Shown piece after piece: positions 42,950 to 52,555 of a DNA stretch of 64,000 bases. Every line of letters starts with the position of its first letter. Position 1 is the stretch's first letter. Source of the DNA: Oceanococcus atlanticus (GTDB taxonomy: Bacteria; Pseudomonadota; Gammaproteobacteria; Nevskiales; Oceanococcaceae); NCBI RefSeq assembly GCF_002088235.1, contig NZ_AQQV01000002.1, forward strand, positions 1 to 64,000, given 5' to 3'. The notes beneath the pieces were generated by a model, which saw nothing but the letters and a program-made list of their open reading frames with translations, had not been told where the DNA came from and did no database searches. A program made the translations under genes and the position numbers.

Positions 42950-44134
42950 ATGAGTGCAGCACCCGAAATTGAATTCGACCAGGCCAGCGTGGCCCAGCGC
43001 ATGCGTGACGTCCGTGAGGCCGCCCGCAGAGTGAGCGAGGGCTTTAGCCGGGAATACATGCGTGAGTGCATCGATAACCACCGCTTCCCGCAGGAGGCCT
43101 GGGAAGCCTTGGGTGAATACGGCCTGCTCGGTATCACCATCCCGGAGGAATTGGGTGGCGTCGGCGGCGGCCAGGTGGAACTGGTTGCGCTGATGGAAGC
43201 CCTGGCCGAGGCCGGACTGGTGCTGCCCATGCTGCTCCTGACCGGCTTCGCGCGCGTGCCGATCATCCGCCAGGGCACGCCCTCGCAGATCGAGCGCTTC
43301 GTCAAACCGACCATCAGTGGCGCGGAAAAACTGTGCTTCGCCATTACCGAACCGGACGCCGGCACCAACAGTTTCGCGATGTCCTCGCTGGCGACACAGG
43401 ATGACGACGGCTACCGGCTGACCGGCCGCAAGGTGTTTATCTCCGGCGCGGCGGACGCCGACCGCATGCTGGTGGTCGCCCGCACGCAAAAGGCGGGCGA
43501 GGTCGAGCGCCGCACCGAGGGCATGTCGCTGTTCGTGGTGGATACCGACGCGCCCGGCGTGGAACTGCAACCCCTGAATATCGACGTCGGCTGGCCGGAG
43601 CGTCAGTACCTGGTATTTTTCGATGAGGTCAAACTTGAAGCGGACCGCCTGATTGGCCAGCCGGGACAGGGCCTGGCCGGCATGTTCGAGGCCCTGAACT
43701 CGGAACGCCTGCTGGTCACCGCCATGTCCGTGGGCCTGGGCAACTACGCGCTGAAAAAGGCCGTGGCCTACGCCAACGAGCGCAAACCCTTCGGCGTACC
43801 CATCGGCAGCTACCAGGCCCTGCAGCATCGGCTGGCCGAGGCCAAGGCCGAACTGGAAGCCGCGCGACTCATGATGATCCAGGCCGCAGCGACCTTCGAT
43901 GCGGGCGGCAATGCCGGTACCCACGCCAACATGGCCAAGTTGCTGGGCTCGCGCGCCGCGGTCAAGGCCGTCGAGGCCGCGCTGCAAACCCACGGCGGCT
44001 ACGGTTTCGACCGGGACTACGACATCATCACGCTATGGCCCTCCGCCCGGCTGATGGAGATCGCGCCCATCAACAACGAAATGCTGCTCAACTACATCGG
44101 CGAACATGTCCTCGGCTTGCCCAAATCCTACTGA
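42950..44134 (+). CDS. Acyl-CoA dehydrogenase
   Basis: The 394-residue flavoprotein has FAITEPDAGTNSFAMSS, GRKVFISGAADADRMLVV, ALNSERLLVTAMSVGLG with a Glu at the helix-G position, and ERKPFGVPIGSYQALQH. It does not have the C-terminal Glu motif; the end is WPSARLMEIAPINNEMLLN. GAGGAGG precedes the ATG. Likely beta-oxidation of the CYP153-derived fatty acid or another CoA ester. Confidence 0.85.
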   Translation: MSAAPEIEFDQASVAQRMRDVREAARRVSEGFSREYMRECIDNHRFPQEAWEALGEYGLLGITIPEELGGVGGGQVELVALMEALAEAGLVLPMLLLTGFARVPIIRQGTPSQIERFVKPTISGAEKLCFAITEPDAGTNSFAMSSLATQDDDGYRLTGRKVFISGAADADRMLVVARTQKAGEVERRTEGMSLFVVDTDAPGVELQPLNIDVGWPERQYLVFFDEVKLEADRLIGQPGQGLAGMFEALNSERLLVTAMSVGLGNYALKKAVAYANERKPFGVPIGSYQALQHRLAEAKAELEAARLMMIQAAATFDAGGNAGTHANMAKLLGSRAAVKAVEAALQTHGGYGFDRDYDIITLWPSARLMEIAPINNEMLLNYIGEHVLGLPKSY

Positions 44135-45034
44135 GACGCCCCAGGTGATCGAGCGCGACGGATTCACGGCCCCGGACGGCCGGGACATCGCCCTGTGGCG
44201 CTGGCCGCATACACCAGGGCGTCCCACCCTGCACTGGGCCCATGCGACGGGTTTCCATGGCCGCCTGTACCAGCCGCTGCTCGACGAGTTGGCGCGCGAT
44301 TCAACGTGCTGGCCTGGGACATGCGCGGCCACGGCACCAGCGCCGGGGCGGCGGACATGGCGACATTCCGCGGCTGGGAAACCTACTACCAGGACCTCAC
44401 CGCCTGGCTACAGAGCCTGGATGAGCCGGTTTGGCTGGCCGGCCATTCCATCGGCGCCACCACCAGCATCATGGCCACGGCCCGGCGGCCAGAGATGGTG
44501 CGGGGCCTGATTCTAGCGGAACCCGTGATCATGGATCGCTGGCGGGGCTGGCAGTTATGGTTGGCGAAGTTGCTTCGCCAGTCGTACCGCTTCTCACTCG
44601 CCGCTGGCGCGGCACGCCGGCGCCGGGAGTTCGACTCGCATGCCGAAGCACTTGACAACTACTGTGGCCGCGGTGGCTTCAAAACCTGGCCCAGGGCCTG
44701 GCTTGAAGCCTATGTCCAGCATGGCCTCGTGCAGAGTGGTAATCGCGTTCGCCTGGCCTGCGCGCCCGAATGGGAAAGCACCACCTTCGCCCATACCGAA
44801 CACAATCCCTGGCCCGACATCCGTCGGCTGCGGTGTCCTGTGATTGCGCTGGCTGCGGATCGCGCATCAACCTTCTCGCCCAAGGCACGCCAACTCCTGC
44901 GCGCCATGCTACCTATGGCTCAAGTGAACGCCCTCGCCGGAACGACCCATTTCCTGCCCATGGAGCGACCGGGCGCGGTACGCGATGCCGTACTGCAGAC
45001 GATCTCGCCCAAATACAGCCGAATGTCATCATAG
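44106..45034 (+). pseudogene. Alpha/beta hydrolase with a one-base frameshift
   Basis: The first part (from ATG 44106 or GTG 44145) reads TLHWAHATGFHGRLYQPLLD, and the second, in the next frame, RFNVLAWDMRGHG, then GWETYYQDLTAW, GHSIGATTSI and HFLPMERP. In the paralogue at 29241-30254 these parts are continuous. The change of frame lies at about 44298-44306, where a single C appears missing in the run GCGCGC-GATT. It is either a real inactivating mutation or a sequencing error. Except for the shift the protein would be about 300 residues and complete. Confidence 0.78.
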
Positions 45035-45400
45035 CTATGGCTGTGCACCCCGCCAGCCCTGTGGGCGCCCGAATTGGGCAGGCATGGATGTCCGGATTCA
45101 GTTCTCCACGCGATGAGAAGCGCAATCAATAAGTCTTCAAATTCGTCCGTCAACCATCGCAACTAGCATTTTCAGGCGGCACACTTAGGCGAACTGCCTA
45201 GTAGCTTCACGAGGATTTGACCCGCGAGCCTATGTTGCTTTCAGCCATCAACATACACTCGAGCCGCAAGCAACTTGAACAACTCAATCAAAAGAGCTGA
45301 CTCTCAGGGACCGGATATTGACGCCTGCCCTATAAGTGCCTGCCGCACGAAACCACATCCGATGAGTCTCAGCGGCTGAGCACCGGACAACTGATAGACC
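45035..45400. other. Intergenic region, nothing recognised
   Basis: 366 bases with no convincing gene, RNA or repeat. It marks the end of the GC-rich alkane module; base composition drops and the genes further right have unrelated functions. Confidence 0.5.
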
Positions 45401-45916
45401 TCAGGCGGCTTTTTCCAATGCTAAGGCTTCGAGTCCAAATTGCACCAGATATGGCGCTTCACGATGACCTTCCGAGTCCTCACTCAAGTAATAGCGCATC
45501 ATGCGTTCACTCACTCCCAGACGCCTAGCGGCTTCTCTCTGGCTCAATCCGGACAAACCCAACAATTCGCGCAGATATTGCGGCCAGGGGCAATGGTTTG
45601 CCCGCACATCGACATGATCTGCGGAATTATTTATGTGCTCATAAAGTTGATTAAAGGACGCCGTTATCGCGGCATTCAAGACATCCGCCGGAATTTCTTC
45701 CGGCAATTCTCCTTCCCCAACTTCCACGTCTTCCAGGTGGGCGAAGTCCACTGCCAGATAACATTTTCCGAAGCCTGGGTAATCGAGCGTCAAGCCATCG
45801 GCTGAAATGTCACTACCAACCTTCAGAATCGCCGTATCATCCCCTATATCCAATCGCAGTTCCGTTAGAGAATGAACGGCGCGGATGTAGCGAATGTGGG
45901 CTTCGATGTCTTTCAT
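45401..45916 (-). CDS. Helix-turn-helix protein, function unknown
   Basis: The product of 171 residues has an N-terminal domain of about 100 residues with no recognised motif (DDTAILKVG, GKCYLAVDFAHLED) and a C-terminal helix-turn-helix (LRELLGLSGLSQREAARRLG, VSERMMRYYLSED). Such fusions occur as antitoxins or phage-type regulators. ATG at 45916; a longer start at 45937 is possible. It stands alone. Confidence 0.6.
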   Translation of the reverse strand: MKDIEAHIRYIRAVHSLTELRLDIGDDTAILKVGSDISADGLTLDYPGFGKCYLAVDFAHLEDVEVGEGELPEEIPADVLNAAITASFNQLYEHINNSADHVDVRANHCPWPQYLRELLGLSGLSQREAARRLGVSERMMRYYLSEDSEGHREAPYLVQFGLEALALEKAA

Positions 45917-45937
45917 TGATAGCACTCCAGTCGACAT

Positions 45938-46312
45938 TTGCCTGATAAGGCGGTAATGGCCCAGCTACAGATTAGGCATTCATTGCCTATTTTTCAAGGA
46001 ATTTCTCCGAGTCGAGAATTCGAAAGATCACGTCTTACCCATTGCTCTAAGGATACAACCGGCCAGTAGCAGTCATCCGACCTGCGACCAACAAAAATAG
46101 CCATACCAGGAAAGCGGACCTTCACCCCGCGCACGGCAGCAACCTGTCTCACACCGGACTGTCGCTGGAAACCGGCTACGCCTCAGACGTGCCATGACCG
46201 GTCGGTCGGCCTGGAAAAATGGATGATCGAGGCGGGCGCAAAGCAGACAGAAGTTGCCTTGCCGATGGCTCCGGCGTAGACTGTAATGCAAATGTAATGC
46301 AGAGGCTTGCCG
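45938..46312. other. Intergenic region with a possible autoregulation site
   Basis: Mostly without features. Next to the antitoxin start, TGTAATGCA occurs twice in direct order (about 46281-46300), a possible operator of the toxin-antitoxin operon. Confidence 0.4.
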
Positions 46313-46579
46313 ATGAAGTCAGCAACAATCCCGGCGCTACGTGTGACCCCGGATTTTCGTCACGATGCGGAAAGTGTCCTGAATGATGGGGAAACCCTGA
46401 GCAGCTTTGTCGAAGAATCTGTTCGCAGACAGATCGAGCGCCGCAAATTCCAGAGAGAATTCATTGCTCGTGGATTAGCTGCACGCGACAAGGCGCGGGT
46501 CACTGGTGAATATGTCTCCAAGGACGAAGTCATGAATCGGCTCCGCTCGGTGCGCGACAAGGCCACAGGACAACGGTGA
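46313..46579 (+). CDS. Antitoxin, YlcI/YnfO-like
   Basis: The product of 88 residues has an N-terminal ribbon-helix-helix-like part (IPALRVTPDFRHDAESVLND, SSFVEESVRRQIERRKFQ) and a polar C-terminus. This is the usual organisation for an antitoxin: DNA binding first and toxin binding second. It overlaps the ParE-type toxin by 4 bases. AGAGG is seven bases before the ATG. Confidence 0.75.
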   Translation: MKSATIPALRVTPDFRHDAESVLNDGETLSSFVEESVRRQIERRKFQREFIARGLAARDKARVTGEYVSKDEVMNRLRSVRDKATGQR

Positions 46580-46875
46580 CGTTCAAGGTTCGATTTACCA
46601 CCGAAGCGAGCAATGACTTGGTACGCCTCTACGAGTTCGCGGCGAACAACGATCCTCAAGCTGCGGATAGAGCGTTTAACACCATTGATAATGCGTGGAG
46701 GGTGCTAGAGGAATTTCCGTTTTCATGCCGAAAGGCAGAAGGCGGCGACCCATTCATCCGAGAACTGGTCATTCCGTTTGGTGCATCGGGATACGTTGCG
46801 CTATTTGAAATCGAAGGCGAATCTACCGTCACTATTCTCGCTGTTCGCCACCAACTTGAAGACGACTATCACTGA
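46576..46875 (+). CDS. RelE/ParE-type toxin
   Basis: The 99-residue product has the ParE layout: KVRFTTEASNDLVRLYEFA, RAFNTIDNAWRVLEEFP, GGDPFIRELVIPFGASGYVALFEI and ILAVRHQLEDDY at the C-terminus. The ParE subgroup inhibits gyrase; the RelE subgroup cleaves mRNA; which one applies cannot be told here. It forms a pair with the gene before it. Confidence 0.8.
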   Translation: MTFKVRFTTEASNDLVRLYEFAANNDPQAADRAFNTIDNAWRVLEEFPFSCRKAEGGDPFIRELVIPFGASGYVALFEIEGESTVTILAVRHQLEDDYH

Positions 46876-47097
46876 ACGCCAGAAAGAGCTGACGGCTGGA
46901 ATGTTCTGGATGCTGACGAAGTCGCGCGATCACTGAACGTCGGCTGTCCAATAACGTGATGTACTTGTCCAGCAATTATGATTTGTGCTGGTCAGTCTCC
47001 GAATAAGCCCGTCCAGTTCTTTGCGCCTACCCGCGAACCGTGACGGCAAACAGAACCCATGGTCCGCGATTCAATCGGCCAATCCGAGTTTTGAGCG

Positions 47098-48645
47098 CTA
47101 TCCAACAGCCAGATCAGACACCTTCTTACTATGGCGAGGAACTCGACCGGAGCTTGGCCGAACCCAAGGCAAATTCGAACGCTCAATCGGGCTGAGCGCC
47201 AGAGTGAACATCGGCATTTGTAAGCCCATCTGCTCCCAGCCCCATTGCCAGGACCGATCCAAATCCGCTGCAGTAGGAATGAGATTGGCCGGTGACAGGG
47301 TCGGTCCGAACTGAATCAGCCAATCGAAGTACGGGCGATTGACCGGCATCTGCAACTGGGCCATGTGGGTTATTGGCCACAGCGCGGCGTGCTTGCGATG
47401 AGCCTGTGGACGAAAACAGTCGAACCCGAGGTAGAACACATTTCGCGTCCCTATTCGCCCGGCTCGAACACCGCGCCAGGCAATTTGAGCCGGGACATTG
47501 TTCACCACGCCGCCATCGATCAAGGCGACAAGATCACGTTGGCGGCAAATCTCCCGCAGAATGTTCCGCCCTGCCTGCTCACGCTGCCACGGATGGAAAT
47601 GCAAAAAACCAGGAATGGCAGCCGAGAACCCCATGGCTTCTATCACCGGCAGCTGAGCGGTCAAGTCGTCTCGCCCGAGTACGATTTCATCAAGCAGACT
47701 GGGCGTGATCAGCGTCGACAGCCGCCAGATCTGTCCTGACAACTGCGTACCCAAGGCCGTCCGCCGCCCTGCAGCTCGCGGCAACTTGCGTGGACCCGAC
47801 GGTCGAATGCGCAAGCGGCGCACGCCACCTACAACAGGGTCATACGGGATTTCGAGATCGTTGAGCCTCAGTTGACGTCCATCGGCATCGGACATCACCG
47901 AGATCAGATCCCGCATGTGCAAACGCATTAGCCCGGGCAGGCTGTAGCGCGCCGGTTTTCCTGGCAGGGAAAACGCTGACTCGAATGATTGGGCCTTAAA
48001 GTCTTCCAGAATGCTGGCGTAATCTGGATTCCTGGTTTTGGCGACAAGAGCACCAATGAATGCTCCAATCGACGAACCCACAATGTAGTCGGGCACCAGA
48101 TTGTCCTGTTGCAGGCGGGCCAAGGCACCCAAGTAGACATAGCCGGCTCCGCCGCCACCGCCGGCAGCCAGAACCAGCTTCTTCTGCTCAAGCTCCGCGT
48201 CCAATTCGAGATCACTGAAGTCCTGAGCATGCTGACGCAGCACAGATTGACGGGTGGCGCTGAGCGCGCCAGTCACTCGCCTGGCGTACTCGGAGAGGCG
48301 CTTCTGCCTGGCCCGCGCACCATTGGTCTGAGTCAGATTTAGGTGGCCCAACAGCACCTTGCGCAAAGGCATGAGAAGTTGTTGATCAAGCTTGACTGCA
48401 TCCTGAAGGGAACCCGCTGCGGATGCGGGGACAAAAGCCTCCAATGCCGCCAGGCGTATCGCATAACGATAGATGTCGAAATCGGCTGGGCTCAGTTCAA
48501 AAAAACCTACGCCGACAGCCCGAACCATTGACTGTTCCAGTGCTTGCAGCCCCAGCAACTGTGATTCACCTTGCGCGTGGACGGCTTCGCTCGCTGGCGT
48601 ACACATTTCCGGTGCTTGCGGTGACATAGGTGAAGGCACAGGCAA
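47098..48645 (-). CDS. Patatin-like phospholipase
   Basis: The 515-residue product has the oxyanion segment GGGGGAGYVYLGAL, the nucleophile motif GSSIGAFIGAL near residues 192-202 and DGGVVNNVP with the catalytic Asp, so a full patatin Ser-Asp dyad. An N-terminal helical region of about 150 residues has no recognised fold. It is probably a lipid acyl hydrolase. It is divergent from the AraC-type gene at 48744 with only 98 bases between. Confidence 0.85.
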   Translation of the reverse strand: MPVPSPMSPQAPEMCTPASEAVHAQGESQLLGLQALEQSMVRAVGVGFFELSPADFDIYRYAIRLAALEAFVPASAAGSLQDAVKLDQQLLMPLRKVLLGHLNLTQTNGARARQKRLSEYARRVTGALSATRQSVLRQHAQDFSDLELDAELEQKKLVLAAGGGGGAGYVYLGALARLQQDNLVPDYIVGSSIGAFIGALVAKTRNPDYASILEDFKAQSFESAFSLPGKPARYSLPGLMRLHMRDLISVMSDADGRQLRLNDLEIPYDPVVGGVRRLRIRPSGPRKLPRAAGRRTALGTQLSGQIWRLSTLITPSLLDEIVLGRDDLTAQLPVIEAMGFSAAIPGFLHFHPWQREQAGRNILREICRQRDLVALIDGGVVNNVPAQIAWRGVRAGRIGTRNVFYLGFDCFRPQAHRKHAALWPITHMAQLQMPVNRPYFDWLIQFGPTLSPANLIPTAADLDRSWQWGWEQMGLQMPMFTLALSPIERSNLPWVRPSSGRVPRHSKKVSDLAVG

Positions 48646-48743
48646 TCTCTAGGTTTTCATATACGCCCAATATCCGGCCCCCACGAAAGATAAGGTGAGC
48701 CGATTTATGCCATCATGCTTGCGAATTCAGGCCAGAGCATGCA

Positions 48744-49787
48744 TTGAGCAACAGCAACTCCATGGTGCGAGGTGCCGCACTTCCCTCCCACTACCTGCTT
48801 CAAATTGTGGAACTGGGCCAGCAGTGGGGTATCAGCGAATCTCAGATGCTAGCTGGAACGGGCATAAGTTCGACCCTGCTGCACAACGTCGACGCTCGCG
48901 TCCCTCTTACTCAATGCACCCTGTTTGGCATGAACATGCTCCGCCTGAGCGAACGTCCTGGCTTTGGTTTTGACTTGGGTCTGCATCTCAAAATCACTTC
49001 GCATGGATCCGTAGGCTATGCCGTCATGAGCGCTGGCTCCTTGCGTGAAGCGGGAGAAGTCGCAATCCAATACGCTGACAAGCTGTGGGGGGCCATACAG
49101 TTCGAGACCAAGCAGCAGGGCGATCATGTGGAATTTCGCTTGGTGGAAAATGTGCCACTAGGGCCATTCAGAGCTTTTTGTGTTGAAGCCATCCTTACCC
49201 TGCTCTGGAATCATCAAAACTTCGTCACTGGAGGGCGAGCACCAGACTGTGAAATACACATGCCCTGGCCGGAACCCGATTATTTCAAAGACTATGCGTC
49301 TCGATTACCAGTTGTTCGCTGGGACCAGGAATCGGCCATGCTCCTCTTCCCCTCCACCTACCTCGACGAGCCGCTACAGCTCGCTGACCCACGCGCCAAG
49401 CAAAAAGCCCTGAGCGATGCGCAACGTGAATTTTCCGCACTGGGTGATAGTCCGGAAAACCTCCTCCGCCGCGTCGAGGAGCTGCTGAAACCCAGCGAGC
49501 ACGGATTTCCATCCGTCAATGATGTCGCCAAACGTCTTCATCTGTCCGAGCGCAGCTTGAAGCGTAAGCTCAATGCATTGGGAACCACCTATCGCAATCT
49601 GCTGCAAGTCGCGATGAGCGCAGAAGCCGAGAGACTGATGTTTAACCCCGATCTGGACTTGCAGGACATCTCAACCCGTCTCGGCTACGAAGATCCCGCC
49701 ACATTCACCCATGCATTCAAACGCTGGACTGGGCATACGCCAAGCAGCTATCGCAAGGCGTTGCTTGAGCAGACCGAAAACCAGTAA
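48744..49787 (+). CDS. AraC-family regulator with Arabinose_bd-type sensor domain
   Basis: The 347-residue regulator has an N-terminal ligand domain (LLQIVELGQQWGISESQMLAG, FGFDLGLHLKITSHGSVGYA) and two C-terminal helix-turn-helices (VNDVAKRLHLSERSLKRKL; LQDISTRLGYEDPATFTHAF, KRWTGHTPSSYR). The start may be TTG 48744 or ATG 48762. It could control the divergent patatin gene or the downstream metal hydrolase and monooxygenase genes. Confidence 0.85.
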   Translation: MSNSNSMVRGAALPSHYLLQIVELGQQWGISESQMLAGTGISSTLLHNVDARVPLTQCTLFGMNMLRLSERPGFGFDLGLHLKITSHGSVGYAVMSAGSLREAGEVAIQYADKLWGAIQFETKQQGDHVEFRLVENVPLGPFRAFCVEAILTLLWNHQNFVTGGRAPDCEIHMPWPEPDYFKDYASRLPVVRWDQESAMLLFPSTYLDEPLQLADPRAKQKALSDAQREFSALGDSPENLLRRVEELLKPSEHGFPSVNDVAKRLHLSERSLKRKLNALGTTYRNLLQVAMSAEAERLMFNPDLDLQDISTRLGYEDPATFTHAFKRWTGHTPSSYRKALLEQTENQ

Positions 49788-50053
49788 GTGCTGCCCTTGT
49801 ATCGACAGTGAGGAATTGACCTGGGCGCCATCAAAAATGGCGCTTGGGGCGGTGCAAATACCGCGCCTCAGCAACCCTACCCTGGTCAATGTGTCCGTCA
49901 CATTTGCTGCATCGCATCACTGGCCTGAATTCACAAGCTTAATGGCCGGAATTCTCTGACGCAGACGCTTGGTGTCATCACATAGTGGTCGAAACGATCG
50001 CTCCGGCGGTCGCGCGATATCCACAGGCACTCGAACAAGGCAGATGACATCTG

Positions 50054-50983
50054 ATGAAATCCGCAGCCAGCGCAGCTATGACGACACAAAACCCCGGTGT
50101 CAATCTTCAAGTGCCGGTTCGGCATATGGACTTTCAGTTCGATGCCAAGGACCTTGACCCCAAGATGTATCGGAATACCGAGTTTGCATCCGCGATATTC
50201 GAAGCCCTGTCGATCTTTCTGACCTTTGGCGAGGACCTGGTCATCGATACCGCTCGCTACCACCGTCAGTTCGTGAAGGATCCTGAGATGAAGCAGCGCC
50301 TGACCGCGCTAATTGGTCAGGAGGCGATCCACTCCAAAATGCACAACGAGTTCAATGATCAGCTTGCCAAGCACCGTTTTCCGGTACCGCTGTATCGATT
50401 TTTGGCCGATAAGGTGTTCGAGTACGGCCTCAAGAGGCTGCCCAACCGTATGCAGTTGTCCCTTATGGCTGGCATCGAGCATTTCACCGCGGTGGTGGCG
50501 GAATACATGATGAAACACGAAGAGGTGTTTTTCGAGTCGCCCGACGAAAAACAGCGCGCGTTGTGGATGTGGCACATGCTGGAGGAATCCGAGCACAAAG
50601 ACATCGCATACGATGCCTTTCAGCAACTTTCCGGCAGTTATTCCTTACGTGTCTCAGGCTTCGTGATGGCCACCATCATCATCATGGTATTGGTGCCGCT
50701 GGCCGGTTCGGTGATTCCGCTGATCCGCAAGCCGAGCAACGCTTTGCGCCCGGCCTATTGGAAGGATGTGGTTTTCAGCCTGGAGCTGCTGGCGGGCCGC
50801 GAAGATGGCGTGTTCGGCAGCACGATGGGCCACGTCATGGATTATCTGCGTCCGGATTTTCATCCCAATGATCACGACACCACGGCGTACCTGGATTACT
50901 ACAAGGACAAGCTCCTGCACCCGCAGACCGGTCTGTTGACCCCGTATCTGGTGCGCGAATTCGTGCCGCCGGTGCGAGCCTGA
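50054..50983 (+). CDS. Metal-dependent hydrolase (PF10118-type), di-metal helix bundle
   Basis: The 309-residue product shows FGEDLVIDTARYH, GQEAIHSKMHNEFN, AGIEHFTAVVAEYM and EESEHKDIAYDAFQQ, i.e. repeated Glu and Glu-x2-His ligands of a ferritin-like bundle, as in PF10118. A hydrophobic hairpin (residues 200-222) could anchor it to the membrane. In actinobacteria and proteobacteria these genes are often next to flavin monooxygenases and SDRs; here the flavin monooxygenase gene follows by 60 bases. True reaction unknown. A later ATG at 50078 is possible. Confidence 0.75.
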   Translation: MKSAASAAMTTQNPGVNLQVPVRHMDFQFDAKDLDPKMYRNTEFASAIFEALSIFLTFGEDLVIDTARYHRQFVKDPEMKQRLTALIGQEAIHSKMHNEFNDQLAKHRFPVPLYRFLADKVFEYGLKRLPNRMQLSLMAGIEHFTAVVAEYMMKHEEVFFESPDEKQRALWMWHMLEESEHKDIAYDAFQQLSGSYSLRVSGFVMATIIIMVLVPLAGSVIPLIRKPSNALRPAYWKDVVFSLELLAGREDGVFGSTMGHVMDYLRPDFHPNDHDTTAYLDYYKDKLLHPQTGLLTPYLVREFVPPVRA

Positions 50984-51043
50984 ATCCAGCCGGCCAGTCC
51001 CATGTCCCCGCCGATACTTCGGCCCTGAACCAGGAAACTCAGC

Positions 51044-52555
51044 ATGCCCAGCAGAAAAAACGCCAAGATGACCACGCCGCAGATTTACGACACCTATGTG
51101 GTGGGAGCCGGGATTTCCGGTCTGGCGGCGGCGATCAAACTCCGGCGCGAGGGGGTTCACAACTTCAAGATCATCGAGCAGGCTGATCGGGTCGGTGGCA
51201 CCTGGCGCGAGAACACTTATCCCGGCTGCGGCTGCGATGTACCTTCGGCGCTGTATTCCTATTCCTTTGCGCCCAGCAGCCGCTGGAGCCATCTGTTTGC
51301 CCGTCAGCCGGAAATCCTGGATTACCTGGAGCAGGTCAGCAAAGACTATGACATCGCGCCCCTGATTCGTTTCAACACCGCGCTGGACACCGCGCGCTGG
51401 GACGAAAGCCGACATTTGTGGGTGCTGGAAACCAGCCAGGGGCAGGATCTGGCGCGCTCGGTGATCTTTGCCACCGGTCCGATTACCCAGCCGCAGACAC
51501 CAGAGATTCCCGGCCTGGATGGATTTCGGGGCGAGATGTTTCACTCCGCGCAGTGGAAACACGAACTCGATCTGCGCGGCAAGCGTGTAGCCGTGATCGG
51601 CACCGGCGCCTCGGCAATTCAATTCGTGCCGCAGATCCAGCCGCTGGTGAAGGAGCTGACGGTCTTTCAGCGCACCGCGCCCTGGGTGCTGCCGAAACCG
51701 GATATGCCCCTGGGCAAGAAAGGGCAACGGCTGGTGGAACGGCTGCCGGTGATTCAGAAGGCCTGGCGGGAGGCGGTCGCCAGCTCGCTCAATCTGATCA
51801 ATTTCGGGCTGCGCAATCCGGCTGCGCTCAGGCCCGTCAGCCAGGCGGCGAAGCAGTTGTTAAAACTGCAAATCAAGGATCCGGTGTTGCGCCAGGCTGT
51901 CATGCCCAACTTCACCCTGGGCTGCAAACGCATCCTGTTTGCAAACAACTACTACCCGTCGCTGCAGGCTGCCAACACCCGGCTGATTCCGCATGGCCTG
52001 GAGCGGGTCGACGGCAATACAGTGATTGCGGCCAACGGCGACCGCCGCGAGGTGGATGTGATCATCTGGGGAACCGGTTTCGATGTTTCGCACCCGCCCA
52101 TCGGACGCCGCATCATCAATGCTAGGGGAGAACGTCTGTCAGAGCTGTGGCAGGACAGCTCGCCTGAGGCCTATCTGGGCACAACGATGGCCGACACCCC
52201 CAATGCCTTCATAGTGCTGGGCCCCAATGTCCTGGTCTATGACTCCTTCTTTCGTCTGGCCGAAGCTCAGCTGGAATACATCGTGGACGGGGTCAAGCAG
52301 ATGCGGGACATGGGGATCAGTCGGTTCAGCATCAAACCCGAAGTTATCCGCGCGCACAACCGCAAGTTGCAGAAGCACCTGCAAGGTACGGTCTTCAACA
52401 GCGGTGGCTGCAGCAGCTATTACCTGGATAGCAACGGCCGCAATTTCGCAGCCTGGCCTTGGTCGCTTGCCCATCTACAGAAACGTCTGCGTGATTTCCA
52501 ATTGCGCGACTACGCGCTGTCTTATCAGCAGGAAACGCTCCCGCAGGTCGCCTGA
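51044..52555 (+). CDS. Baeyer-Villiger-type flavin monooxygenase
   Basis: The 503-residue protein has VVGAGISGLAAAIKL (FAD), GGTWRENTYPGCGCDVPS, the BVMO fingerprint FRGEMFHSAQWKH, VIGTGASAIQF (NADPH) and WGTGFDVSH. The fingerprint ends in Lys where Pro or Asp is usual, so it may belong to an FMO-like branch, which includes AlmA-type alkane hydroxylases. It is in one direction with the metal-dependent hydrolase. Substrate not predictable. Confidence 0.85.
   Translation: MPSRKNAKMTTPQIYDTYVVGAGISGLAAAIKLRREGVHNFKIIEQADRVGGTWRENTYPGCGCDVPSALYSYSFAPSSRWSHLFARQPEILDYLEQVSKDYDIAPLIRFNTALDTARWDESRHLWVLETSQGQDLARSVIFATGPITQPQTPEIPGLDGFRGEMFHSAQWKHELDLRGKRVAVIGTGASAIQFVPQIQPLVKELTVFQRTAPWVLPKPDMPLGKKGQRLVERLPVIQKAWREAVASSLNLINFGLRNPAALRPVSQAAKQLLKLQIKDPVLRQAVMPNFTLGCKRILFANNYYPSLQAANTRLIPHGLERVDGNTVIAANGDRREVDVIIWGTGFDVSHPPIGRRIINARGERLSELWQDSSPEAYLGTTMADTPNAFIVLGPNVLVYDSFFRLAEAQLEYIVDGVKQMRDMGISRFSIKPEVIRAHNRKLQKHLQGTVFNSGGCSSYYLDSNGRNFAAWPWSLAHLQKRLRDFQLRDYALSYQQETLPQVA

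Noticed and set aside
41280-42962. Minus-strand open frame of 560 codons opposite the thiolase-like gene
   Set aside because: It is a shadow in GC-rich DNA. The plus-strand frame has thiolase motifs, a ribosome binding site and overlaps its neighbours as an operon; the minus frame has no family features.
46073-46291. Short minus-strand open frame upstream of the antitoxin
   Set aside because: No ribosome binding site, no similarity to any family and placed in the likely operator region of the toxin-antitoxin pair.
51044-52555. Assigning the flavin monooxygenase as AlmA long-chain alkane hydroxylase
   Set aside because: Motifs fit the whole BVMO/FMO family; nothing in the sequence singles out AlmA.
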